Source: Flavobacteriales bacterium
GTDB lineage: Bacteria; Bacteroidota; Bacteroidia; Flavobacteriales_E; Vicingaceae
Length of the DNA: 15,500 nucleotides
Reading direction: 5' to 3'
NCBI GenBank assembly: GCA_016763135.1
Contig: JAESUI010000330.1
Location: 1 to 15,500, forward strand
Every line of letters begins with the position of its first letter. Position 1 is the first letter of the stretch. Below the pieces are notes generated by a model. The model was not told the origin of the DNA. It worked only from the letters and a program-made list of their open reading frames with translations, and did not search any database. The position numbers and the translations under genes were made by a program. Shown in pieces: positions 1 to 6,585 of the stretch.

Positions 1-1322
1 ACATTCTGAACAAACTTTATGTTGGTCTTTACTCCTCTTATTCTAAATTCAGTTAAGGCTCTGTTTAAACGCTGTGAAGCTCCTTTTAGGGTTCTACCAG
101 AAGCACTTACCTTACACAGCATAGAATCGAAGAAAGGGCTAATAGTGGTGCCAGGAACAGCACTTCCCTCATCTAAACGAATACCAAATCCAGCCGCATT
201 TCGGTAAGTAATTATGGTTCCGTAATCGGGTGTAAAGTCATTTTTAGGATCTTCGGTGGTTATTCTACATTGAATGGCAAAACCATGACACTCAACATCA
301 TCCTGACTTTTAATAAATATTTGAGGATGAGATAATTCTCTTCCAGTTGCAATTACTATTTGCGAACGAACAATGTCTATACTCGTAATTTCTTCGGTAA
401 TGGTATGCTCTACTTGTATTCTTGGATTTACTTCGATAAAGTATATGTTCTCCTCTTTGTCTACCAAAAACTCTACGGTACCTACATTACTGTAGTCTAC
501 ATGTTTACATATTGCAATAGCATGTTGGTATAAGGCATCTTTAGTCGCTTGTTTAATGGATGAACAAGGAGCCACTTCTACTACTTTTTGAAACCTACGT
601 TGCACCGAGCAATCTCTTTCGTACAAATGAACCATGTTACCATGTTCATCTGCCATTATTTGTACTTCTATGTGTTTTGGATTTTCTACAAACTTCTCAA
701 TAAACATGGTATCATCTCCAAAAGCTCTTAAAGCTTCGTTAGCACCTTCTGTAAATGCTTTGCTCACCTCGTCTTTACTCCTAACCACACGCATTCCTCT
801 TCCTCCACCACCACTAGCAGCTTTTAACATTACAGGGAAACCAATTCTTTCTGCCTCTAATTCAGCAATAGCAACTGTTGTTACATCTTGTATGTTTCCT
901 TCAATAATTGGAACATTACATGCTGTCGCAATCTTTTTAGCAGCAACTTTATCGCCTAACATGGCCATTGCTTCTGGTGTTGGTCCAATAAACTTAATAC
1001 CAGCCTCTCTACACTTGGTTGCAAATGCTACATTCTCTGATAAAAAACCATAACCAGGATGGATGGCATCTACTCCTTTCTCTTTTGCCAAGTTGACGAT
1101 AATGTCAATATCTAAATATGGTTTCAAGGCTTCATCATTCTGCCCAATCTGATAAGATTCGTCAGCTTTATATTTATGTTGAGAGTATCTATCCTCATTT
1201 GTGAAGATAGCAACGGTTCTCACACCTAGTTCAGATGCAGCACGCAACACTCTAATTGCGATTTCGCCTCTATTGGCAACTAATAACTTATTGATTTCTA
1301 GGTATTCAGATTTGTTTTCCAT
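1..1322 (-). CDS. pyc: Pyruvate carboxylase, N-terminal part (cut at window edge)
   Basis: This frame runs off the left edge, so 440 N-terminal residues are visible. They cover the biotin carboxylase module, which carboxylates biotin with ATP and bicarbonate. Pyruvate carboxylase then converts pyruvate to oxaloacetate, an anaplerotic step in the cytosol. Visible features are the biotin carboxylase start KLLVANRGEIAIR (residues 12-24), HPGYGFLSEN (88-97), the ATP-grasp glycine loop SGGGGRGMR (170-178), and IEVNPRIQVEHTITEE (296-311). The VEHTITEE form (rather than EHPVTE of acetyl-CoA carboxylase) and the ending RGVKTN (428-433) point to pyruvate carboxylase rather than AccC. The rest of the family's roughly 1150 residues (carboxyltransferase, biotinyl domain) would lie outside the window. 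The ATG at 1322 is chosen because it precedes the first conserved strand by ten residues. Open frames on the opposite strand here are shadows. Confidence 0.93.
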   Translation of the reverse strand, partial: MENKSEYLEINKLLVANRGEIAIRVLRAASELGVRTVAIFTNEDRYSQHKYKADESYQIGQNDEALKPYLDIDIIVNLAKEKGVDAIHPGYGFLSENVAFATKCREAGIKFIGPTPEAMAMLGDKVAAKKIATACNVPIIEGNIQDVTTVAIAELEAERIGFPVMLKAASGGGGRGMRVVRSKDEVSKAFTEGANEALRAFGDDTMFIEKFVENPKHIEVQIMADEHGNMVHLYERDCSVQRRFQKVVEVAPCSSIKQATKDALYQHAIAICKHVDYSNVGTVEFLVDKEENIYFIEVNPRIQVEHTITEEITSIDIVRSQIVIATGRELSHPQIFIKSQDDVECHGFAIQCRITTEDPKNDFTPDYGTIITYRNAAGFGIRLDEGSAVPGTTISPFFDSMLCKVSASGRTLKGASQRLNRALTEFRIRGVKTNIKFVQN

Positions 1323-1359
1323 TACTTTTTGTGTTGTAATATTGGTTAATCACTTTTTA

Positions 1360-1367
1360 CAAAACTA
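1360..1367 (-). promoter_or_regulatory. Candidate -7 promoter box of pyc
   Basis: On the minus strand this reads TAGTTTTG, an exact match to the Bacteroidota -7 consensus TAnnTTTG, 37 bases upstream of the pyc ATG. I could not find a good TTTG/TTG -33 element at the usual spacing of about 19, so the call rests on the -7 box and its position. Confidence 0.4.
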
Positions 1368-1542
1368 ATCGAAACAATTAGATGTTTTAGAGGGATTAAT
1401 CATATTTCCATCTAAGTTATTCACAAAATGTTGAGAGGCTAAAATGAGTGATGTGTGGCGTATTTTCTGTAATGGGAATTGAGTTATGTGTGATCGAAAA
1501 TCATTGTCAATTTGAACAATTTCATTTTATGAAATTGTAAAG

Positions 1543-1568
1543 CTTATACTGAACAAAGTCGAAGTAAG
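1543..1568. repeat. Putative dispersed intergenic repeat (ACTGAAC...GTCGAAGT type)
   Basis: The segment contains ACTGAACAAAGTCGAAGT flanked by CTTA and TAAG. It resembles the short dispersed elements common between flavobacterial genes, with cores like CTTCGACTNCGCTCAGT read on the other strand. A second related piece, TGTCAATTTGAAC, lies just upstream at 1505-1517. Only one copy is in the window, so the repeat nature is inferred from resemblance. Confidence 0.4.
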
Positions 1569-1593
1569 AATAAATGATTTGAGAAAAGTTAAA

Positions 1594-2082
1594 CTATAAC
1601 TCCCTATACATGCTGTAGGTATCTACTAACCCTTTTGTTTTATGGCGAAATGCTTTAGGATTAGTACCCGCAATTTTGAATCCTAGTTTTTTCCACAGTT
1701 TAACCGCTGGAAGATTAACAGCAACTACAGCATTAAATTGAATGGCTGTATAACCCAATTGTTTTGCTTCGCCTAACGAATGCTCTCCTAATAAAACACC
1801 TATTCCTTTCCCTTTCTGATTACTTTCTACCATATACCCTCCATTTGCGACATGTTTACCCACTCCAGGATTGTTTGGCTTTAAGATGTAGCTACCAACA
1901 AGGACACCCTCTTCTACAGCAACATAAGTCGCCACTCCCTTTCCAAACCAAAACAATTCCCATTCTTTATAGGTTGTAAATTCATCGTGCATAAACGCTT
2001 CACCAGCTTTTATAACTTCCATAAATAGGCTGTAAAGGGTTGTTTTATCTGATTGACTTGCTTTTCTTACGACAATACTCAT
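1594..2082 (-). CDS. GNAT family N-acetyltransferase
   Basis: Predicted cytosolic acetyltransferase of 162 residues that would transfer an acetyl group from acetyl-CoA to an amine; the substrate is unknown. The acetyl-CoA binding motif A spans about residues 82-97, with the pyrophosphate loop QKGKGIG (89-95). Motif B is LWKKLGF (129-135), the usual C-terminal helix and strand. Length is normal for the family. The ATG at 2082 overlaps the upstream gene's stop as TGATG, indicating translational coupling. A GTG one codon earlier also opens the frame but is less likely. This is the last gene of the MarR-led minus-strand operon. The family is certain, the role is not. Confidence 0.9.
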   Translation of the reverse strand: MSIVVRKASQSDKTTLYSLFMEVIKAGEAFMHDEFTTYKEWELFWFGKGVATYVAVEEGVLVGSYILKPNNPGVGKHVANGGYMVESNQKGKGIGVLLGEHSLGEAKQLGYTAIQFNAVVAVNLPAVKLWKKLGFKIAGTNPKAFRHKTKGLVDTYSMYREL

Positions 2083-2297
2083 CACACATTAACTTTATAT
2101 ATCTTGTACAAACGATAACTATGTATAATGGCAAATAAGGTTGCGCCTATTGCTAAGGGCATAGCCTCTATCAATAGGCCATAAACAAAATAAATGCAGC
2201 TCGCCAATAAATGCAACCACCTAAAACGCAGCATATTGCTCATATTTACAGATAGTAAACTAATAAATAATGCGGTATAGCCAATGTACTCTGCCAT
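2082..2297 (-). CDS. Small membrane protein, YgjV-like
   Basis: A 71-residue integral membrane protein with three likely helices at about residues 5-19, 28-43 and 47-62 and a short basic tail (YRLYKIYK, 61-68). The pattern of a first helix, a basic LRFRWLHLLA stretch (23-32), the FVYGLLI segment (37-43) and a conserved-looking proline (P47) resembles short bacterial inner-membrane proteins of the YgjV type. Such proteins have no well-defined function. Both ends overlap neighbours by a single base (TAATG at the start, TGATG at the end), so it is translated as part of the operon between two acetyltransferases. The family assignment is by resemblance only. That it is a real gene is well supported by the coupling. 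Confidence 0.75.
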   Translation of the reverse strand: MAEYIGYTALFISLLSVNMSNMLRFRWLHLLASCIYFVYGLLIEAMPLAIGATLFAIIHSYRLYKIYKVNV

Positions 2298-2776
2298 TAT
2301 AAATACAATTCCATTCTAATGTCGCAACGCTCATAAGGTGTATTTTTTGGTACAGGTATTTCTTTAAATCCTACTTTTTCATAAAGCGTAAGTGCTGGAG
2401 TTAATTTTCTACTTGAATCTAAAAACAATCGCTTAACGCCATGTTGCCCTGCATAATCTATGCAAGCATACATTAATTTTTGTCCTATTCTTAATCCTTT
2501 ATAATCTACTGTTACAGCCATTTTAGACAATTCAAATACTCCTTCTTCTCTTTTAATTAATGCCACAGTTCCTATCGGTTTCCCATCTATCAAAGCAAAC
2601 AATATCTGTCCTCCATCTTTTAAAATATATTTTTCTGGTTGTGTCAGCACTTCTCTATCATAATCCTCTATATAGAAATATTCTTCTAGCCACTCAAAAT
2701 TAAGTTGGGCAAAATCATCAGCATATTGTTTATCAAATGCTATGATGTCTACTTTTAGTTTTTCCATTACGCTCAT
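2297..2776 (-). CDS. GNAT family N-acetyltransferase
   Basis: A 159-residue predicted cytosolic acetyl-CoA-dependent N-acetyltransferase. The substrate cannot be told from sequence. Motif A covers about residues 82-101, with the beta-4 strand FELSKMAV (81-88) followed by the loop KGLRIG (93-98). This departs slightly from Q/RxxGxG/A but keeps both key glycines. Motif B is LYEKVGF (131-137). The gene starts six bases after the MarR stop, with no Shine-Dalgarno, as is usual in Bacteroidota. An internal ATG three codons in (2767) is an alternative start. Acetyltransferases next to MarR regulators are common, and this one is presumably controlled by the MarR protein encoded just upstream. Confidence 0.9.
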   Translation of the reverse strand: MSVMEKLKVDIIAFDKQYADDFAQLNFEWLEEYFYIEDYDREVLTQPEKYILKDGGQILFALIDGKPIGTVALIKREEGVFELSKMAVTVDYKGLRIGQKLMYACIDYAGQHGVKRLFLDSSRKLTPALTLYEKVGFKEIPVPKNTPYERCDIRMELYL

Positions 2777-2782
2777 CGCTTT

Positions 2783-3265
2783 TTATTTTTTTAATTGTTC
2801 TAATGTACGTGCTTTAAATCCTTTGTTAAAGAACTTGTCTTCTAAGGCAGAAATGATTTCCAAGGCATTTAATCCTTCTAGAGCAAGCTCTACTCCTTTC
2901 TCACCAGCGTTCCATATCTTTTCATATTCTGGTAACATTTTTACCGATCTAGCTGATAAATCCAATACTCGTTTACGAGAATCGTTGGGATCTTTTTCTG
3001 AAATTAAATAACCTGCATCCATCATTTTGTTGGTAATGTGAATTACCGATGGATGTGCCATTCTTATGCTTTCTGCAATTTCTGTTACACTTTGTGCTCC
3101 TCTTGACTTAAGTAATTTAAAGATTACATACCAATTAGGTTCTATGTCTACATCCAAATCACTATATAGTCTCCTCCCTTCATGCATCATGGCATCACTT
3201 ATTCTTTTTAAACGCATGGTAAAACCTAAGTAACCCAGTTCTTTTACAAAATCATTATTCTCCAT
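2783..3265 (-). CDS. MarR family transcriptional regulator
   Basis: A 160-residue winged-helix repressor of the MarR family, acting as a dimer on palindromic DNA. The helix-turn-helix lies around residues 58-80 (SVTEIAESIRMAHPSVIHIT). The wing has the characteristic DPNDSRKRVLDLS (92-104). Flanking helices (5-50 and 107-160) would form the dimer interface and ligand pocket. The frame can be extended to an ATG at 3295, but that would put the promoter -7 box (3293-3300) and an operator (3280-3291) at or inside the start of the coding sequence, so the ATG at 3265 (MENNDF) is preferred. It heads the operon with two acetyltransferases and a small membrane protein. It probably represses itself and the operon through the two palindromes upstream; the inducing ligand is unknown. 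Confidence 0.93.
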   Translation of the reverse strand: MENNDFVKELGYLGFTMRLKRISDAMMHEGRRLYSDLDVDIEPNWYVIFKLLKSRGAQSVTEIAESIRMAHPSVIHITNKMMDAGYLISEKDPNDSRKRVLDLSARSVKMLPEYEKIWNAGEKGVELALEGLNALEIISALEDKFFNKGFKARTLEQLKK

Positions 3266-3279
3266 TATTTTCTTTTTAT

Positions 3280-3291
3280 GTAGTTGACTAC
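3280..3291. promoter_or_regulatory. MarR operator, proximal copy
   Basis: GTAGTTGACTAC is an inverted repeat with GTAGT/ACTAC arms around a two-base core, a size usual for MarR-type sites. It lies just downstream of the minus-strand -7 box at 3293-3300, so it would straddle the transcription start. The second copy at 3312-3323 is its exact reverse complement. Confidence 0.75.
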
Positions 3292-3292
3292 G

Positions 3293-3319
3293 CAAATGTA
3301 CATTAATTTATGTAGTCAA
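3293..3319 (-). promoter_or_regulatory. Promoter of the MarR operon
   Basis: On the minus strand TACATTTG (3300-3293) matches the Bacteroidota -7 consensus TAnnTTTG exactly. A TTG at 3319-3317, inside the distal operator, sits 16 bases upstream, slightly closer than the typical spacing. The predicted start is near 3287, leaving a leader of about 20 bases before the ATG at 3265. Confidence 0.6.
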
Positions 3320-3323
3320 CTAC
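3312..3323. promoter_or_regulatory. MarR operator, distal copy
   Basis: GTAGTCAACTAC is the reverse complement of the proximal copy, with centres 32 bp apart, about three helical turns, so both sites face the same side of the DNA. It overlaps the putative -33 element. Occupation of both sites should block RNA polymerase. Confidence 0.75.
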
Positions 3324-3488
3324 GCTTATTGCATTATTTTTTAAAAAAGAGATACCCATATCGAAAATTCACATAGAAACTTATTCTAATAGACCCTAAA
3401 ACAAGTCTTTGCCTCCACTAGATAAATTTAGGATAGTGGCAGTAAAAAAACAATGACGATTTCAACAAACATTTGTAATTTTACAACA

Positions 3489-4438
3489 ATGGAAAAAGGT
3501 AAATCACTTACGGAATTATTAAACATTAAGTACCCTATAATAATGGCACCTATGTTTTTAGTGAGCAATGTAGCTATGCTAATAGAAGCAAGCAAAGCTG
3601 GAATTACAGGTTGTGTTCCTGCATTAAACTACAGAACAATAGAAGAATTTGAAGTGGCACTAACTGAATTAAAATCTAGTTGTGAAGGCCCTTTTGGGAT
3701 TAACTTGATTGTCAACAAATCTAACTTCCTATACAAAGAACAATTAAAATCTTGCTGCGATTATAAAGTAGATTACATCATTACCTCTTTAGGATCACCA
3801 GAGGAGACTATTAACCAAGCACATAAAGCTGGTGTAAAGGTTTTTTGTGATGTTGTTAATTTAGCTTATGCTAAGAAAGTGGAAGGCTTGGTGCTGATGC
3901 AGTAATTGCTGTAAACAAAGAAGCTGGTGGCCATTTTGGACCTACTTCTTACCAAGAGCTAATTCCTGAGTTGGTTACCAATTGTAACATACCTGTAATT
4001 TCTGCTGGTGGTGTAGGAAACAATGAGCAAATGCAACAAATGCTTAACTTAGGCGCTGCAGGTGTTTCTGTTGGCAGTTTATTCATTGCTTCTACAGAAA
4101 GTGATGTATCTGAAGATTATAAAGAAGCTTGTGTAAATTTTGGTGCGAAAGACATTGTTGCTACCAACAAACTTTCTGGTTCTGATTGTACAGTAATTAA
4201 TACTCCCTACGTTCAAGAAATGGGTACTGAGCAAAACGGTTTAGAGAAGTTTTTAAACAAAAATAAGCGACTTAAAAAATGGTTTAAAGCATTTACCTTT
4301 TACAAAGGGATGAAAAACCTTGAGAAAGCAGCTTTTGGTGCTACCTACAAAACAGTTTGGTGCGCTGGACCTTCGATAGAGTATGTTAAAGCAATAAAAC
4401 CAGTTTCAGAAATCGTAAAAGACTTGATAAATGGATAA
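3489..4438 (+). pseudogene. Nitronate monooxygenase family protein, frameshifted
   Basis: This reads as an FMN-dependent TIM-barrel protein of the nitronate monooxygenase/2-nitropropane dioxygenase family (also FabK-like), interrupted by one missing base. Frame one from the ATG at 3489 gives KYPIIMAPM (14-22) and continues to VEGL, then meets TAA at 3903. Inserting one G at 3890/3891 joins it to LGADAVIAVNKEAGGHFGP, ISAGGVG (171-177) and a normal C-terminus, giving 316 residues, the family's usual length. AGGHFG carries the family's active-site histidine (H149). An ATG at 3453 would add 12 unconserved residues. The stop overlaps the next gene's start by eight bases. Either a sequencing or assembly error or a recent inactivating deletion is possible; the good conservation after the break favours error or a very young mutation. 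Native role could be nitronate detoxification or an enoyl reductase-like reaction. Confidence 0.85.
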
Positions 4439-4904
4439 GCAAGCACTACTCAAAAAGATGAAATGGCAAGTTTTCCTTTTAGGAAAGTTTAAAATCCCTC
4501 TACTTGGTTATACTGGACTTAAACTGGTAGAGATTAGTGATACAACTTCTATTGTTAAAATCAGGTTAAAGAGACGAACAAAAAATCATTTAAACTCTAT
4601 GTATTTTGGTGCTTTAGCTATTGGGGCTGATGTAGCCGGAGGTGTTCATGCTTTTTACTTTGCCCAAAAACACAATAAGAAAGTGTCTTTTGCTTTTAAA
4701 GGCATGAGTTGTGAGTTTATTAAAAGAGCTGAATCAGACTGTACATTTATTTCTAAGGATGGAAAAAAGGTAGAAGATGCTATTTTAAAGTCTATTGCAA
4801 CCGGTGATAGAGTAAATGAAACAACTCATGTAAAAGTTTTTGATGCTGAGAAAGAATTAGTGGCTACCTTTGAGATGATAGTCTCTGTAAAATGTAAAAA
4901 CTAG
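4431..4904 (+). CDS. Hotdog-fold thioesterase-like protein (DUF4442 type)
   Basis: A 157-residue cytosolic protein with the layout of DUF4442/PaaI-like hotdog proteins, which mostly act on acyl-CoA or acyl-ACP thioesters. The central hotdog helix appears at about residues 53-76, beginning NHLNSMYFGALAIGADVAGG; the N-H-x-N-S-x-Y/F-x-G-A pattern is typical of this group. Beta strands follow (VSFAFKGMSCEFIKRA, 84-99, and the C-terminal VATFEMIVSVK). No catalytic residue can be assigned with certainty. It starts inside the end of the nitronate monooxygenase gene (eight-base overlap) and ends three bases before the bestrophin start, so the three are almost certainly co-transcribed. The substrate is unknown; fatty acyl thioesters are a reasonable inference. 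Confidence 0.75.
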   Translation: MDKQALLKKMKWQVFLLGKFKIPLLGYTGLKLVEISDTTSIVKIRLKRRTKNHLNSMYFGALAIGADVAGGVHAFYFAQKHNKKVSFAFKGMSCEFIKRAESDCTFISKDGKKVEDAILKSIATGDRVNETTHVKVFDAEKELVATFEMIVSVKCKN

Positions 4905-4907
4905 AAA

Positions 4908-5894
4908 ATGTATATTAAAAGAAATTACGGGTTTTGGATGACGTTAAATTGGTCTAAATGGCCTTTTATTATTGCTATTCTTTATGCTGGAGTCATTGCA
5001 TCTTTAGGACAATTTTTAAATATACATGTCGCATTGCCTTGGGAACCGATTAGTATCATTGGTATAGCTGTTGCTTTTTACCTAGGTTTTAAAAACAATA
5101 GTTCTTATGATAGAACCTGGGAAGGAAGAAAAATTTATGGTGGTATAGTTAATAGTAGTAGAACTTTTGGTGCAGCTGTAGTCTCTTTTGTAAGTGGAGA
5201 AAATGAGGCTGAAATTAGAAAGGAATTAATTTACAGGCACATTGCTTGGTTAACTGCACTACGTTTTCAATTAAGGTTGAGTAAGCCATGGGAACATACA
5301 GAAGAACGAATAAAAGGGAAGTATGCTCCTATAGTTTGTGAGCAATACTTGAGTCAACTTGACGAATACCTTGCAAAATATTTAGGAAAAGAAGAAATTG
5401 AGACTTATCAAGATAAGACAAATATTGCGGCTCAAATATTGAAGACACAATCTGTTCGATTACAAGAATTATTAAATAAAGGATATTTTGAAGATTTCAG
5501 GCACATGGAATTTCATCAATTAATTACTAGCTTTTATACAGGTCAAGGTAAAGCAGAACGTATTAAAAATTTCCCATTTCCTAGGCAATATGCTTCTACA
5601 GCAATGTGGTTAACAATGGTATTTTCCCTATTAGTCCCTTTAGGTCTTTACGGAGTTTTTAAAGACATAGAAGGTTGGTTGTTTTGGGTTTATCCGTTTA
5701 TGTCTGGCTTAATTATTTGGATTTTTTATTTAATGGAAAAGATTGGAGATTATTCAGAAAACCCTTTTGAAGGAACCTACAATGATGTACCTATAACTTC
5801 AATATCTATTGGAATAGAAATAGATTTAAGAGAAATGATTAATGATGCTGACATTCCCAAACCGATGACTGGAGATGAAGGGTTCTTACTATAA
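4908..5894 (+). CDS. Bestrophin family anion channel
   Basis: A 328-residue inner-membrane protein of the bestrophin (UPF0187) family, which form pentameric chloride or anion channels. Predicted membrane helices lie at about residues 18-37, 46-61, 231-250 and 256-275. Family signatures are the segment after helix two, LGFKNNSSYDRTWEGRK (59-75), and the post-helix-four motif NPFEGTYNDVP (285-295), followed by the IEIDLREMI helix (303-311). Length is typical of bacterial members. The start lies three bases after the preceding stop, so expression is coupled. The physiological ion and gating in bacteria are not well defined. Placement in a cluster with lipid-type enzymes suggests a role in membrane or ion homeostasis, which is inference. 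Confidence 0.92.
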   Translation: MYIKRNYGFWMTLNWSKWPFIIAILYAGVIASLGQFLNIHVALPWEPISIIGIAVAFYLGFKNNSSYDRTWEGRKIYGGIVNSSRTFGAAVVSFVSGENEAEIRKELIYRHIAWLTALRFQLRLSKPWEHTEERIKGKYAPIVCEQYLSQLDEYLAKYLGKEEIETYQDKTNIAAQILKTQSVRLQELLNKGYFEDFRHMEFHQLITSFYTGQGKAERIKNFPFPRQYASTAMWLTMVFSLLVPLGLYGVFKDIEGWLFWVYPFMSGLIIWIFYLMEKIGDYSENPFEGTYNDVPITSISIGIEIDLREMINDADIPKPMTGDEGFLL

Positions 5895-5937
5895 ACATGA
5901 TAATGTTAGATTATTGTTAAACAATTAAGATTTAGTT

Positions 5938-6585
5938 ATGAGTTGTTCATCACACTGTTGCGGAGCAGAAAAAATATTTGACGAAAAGGGAGTGAGAAAG
6001 GCCTTAAAGAAATACAGTAAAAAAGGACCTGATAATTTCTCCCAACAATTAATTGATGCCCTTAAAAAAGAAGACATCAATCAACTTTCCATGCTTGATA
6101 TTGGTGGTGGTATTGGTATACTACAACATGAACTTTTAAAAGAGCACCTTTCCCATACAACTGATGTAGATTCTTCTGAAGCATACATTACTGGTGCTAA
6201 AACCTTAATGGTAGAGAACGGAACCCAAGATAAAATGAATTTTATTCATGGAGATTTTAACGAGCACATCGATAAAATTGACAAGCATGATATTGTAACA
6301 TTATCTAGGGTGGTGTGCTGTTACCCCGATATAGATAAGTTAATTAATAACTCCATAAATAAAGCCAATAAGTATTATGGATTGGTTTATCCTGCTGATA
6401 ATATCATTATTAAAATGGGAATCGGTTTAATGAATTTATCTCTTTATTTAAGAAAGAATCCTTTTAGAACCTTTGTTCATTCTGTAGATAAAATGAATGA
6501 TCTAATTGCTAGCCATGGTTTTGAAAGAGTTTATTTAGGAAATGCTTTTATGTGGAGAATAGCGCTGTATAAAAAAGTAGATTAA
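5938..6585 (+). CDS. Class I SAM-dependent methyltransferase, cysteine-rich
   Basis: A 215-residue Rossmann-fold methyltransferase using S-adenosylmethionine. Motif I is MLDIGGGIG (52-60), the acidic residue after strand two is D78 in DVDSS, and strand four reads DIVTLSRVVCCYP (118-130). The N-terminus is unusual: MSCSSHCCG puts three cysteines within eight residues, and the VVCCYPD motif adds C127 and C128. The C...CC / VVCCYPD arrangement together with a YPAD segment is familiar from a widespread uncharacterised methyltransferase group. The substrate is unknown; thiol or metal coordination is possible but unproven. It follows bestrophin after 43 bases and its stop overlaps the next start by one base (TAATG), linking it to the outer-membrane protein downstream. 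Confidence 0.85.
   Translation: MSCSSHCCGAEKIFDEKGVRKALKKYSKKGPDNFSQQLIDALKKEDINQLSMLDIGGGIGILQHELLKEHLSHTTDVDSSEAYITGAKTLMVENGTQDKMNFIHGDFNEHIDKIDKHDIVTLSRVVCCYPDIDKLINNSINKANKYYGLVYPADNIIIKMGIGLMNLSLYLRKNPFRTFVHSVDKMNDLIASHGFERVYLGNAFMWRIALYKKVD

Larger units (their letters stand above)
1323..1593. other. Intergenic region between pyc and the acetyltransferase operon
   Basis: There is no convincing gene in these 271 bases. They hold the pyc upstream region (right next to 1322), a 9-bp AT-rich hairpin at 1516-1538 (arms 1516-1524 and 1530-1538, five-base loop) and a flavobacterial-type repeat at 1543-1568. The hairpin lies 56 bases downstream of the acetyltransferase stop at 1594 but has no T-run on the minus strand, so it is not a convincing intrinsic terminator. 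Confidence 0.6.

Noticed and set aside
634..1053. 139-codon open frame on the plus strand within pyc
   Set aside because: It is antisense to a strongly conserved biotin carboxylase coding region and shows no family features.
1516..1538. Hairpin as intrinsic terminator of the acetyltransferase operon
   Set aside because: The stem is AT-rich and has no T-run on the minus strand; kept only as part of the repeat-like region.
3266..3295. Longer MarR reading frame starting at ATG 3295
   Set aside because: It would put an operator palindrome inside the coding sequence and the -7 promoter box around the start; the added residues look unlike family N-termini.
3468..3475. AACATTTG as -7 box for the nitronate monooxygenase operon
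   Set aside because: It deviates from TAnnTTTG at the first base and has no -33 element; the promoter of that operon remains unassigned.
3880..3910. Programmed ribosomal frameshift in the nitronate monooxygenase gene
   Set aside because: The required -1 shift falls at TTG GTG with no X XXY YYZ heptamer and no obvious downstream structure; a missing base explains it better.
5894..5925. Small palindromes (AACAT...ATGTT and ATTGTTAAACAAT) between bestrophin and methyltransferase genes
   Set aside because: Short, AT-rich and likely by chance in this base composition; no promoter box lies at a fitting distance.
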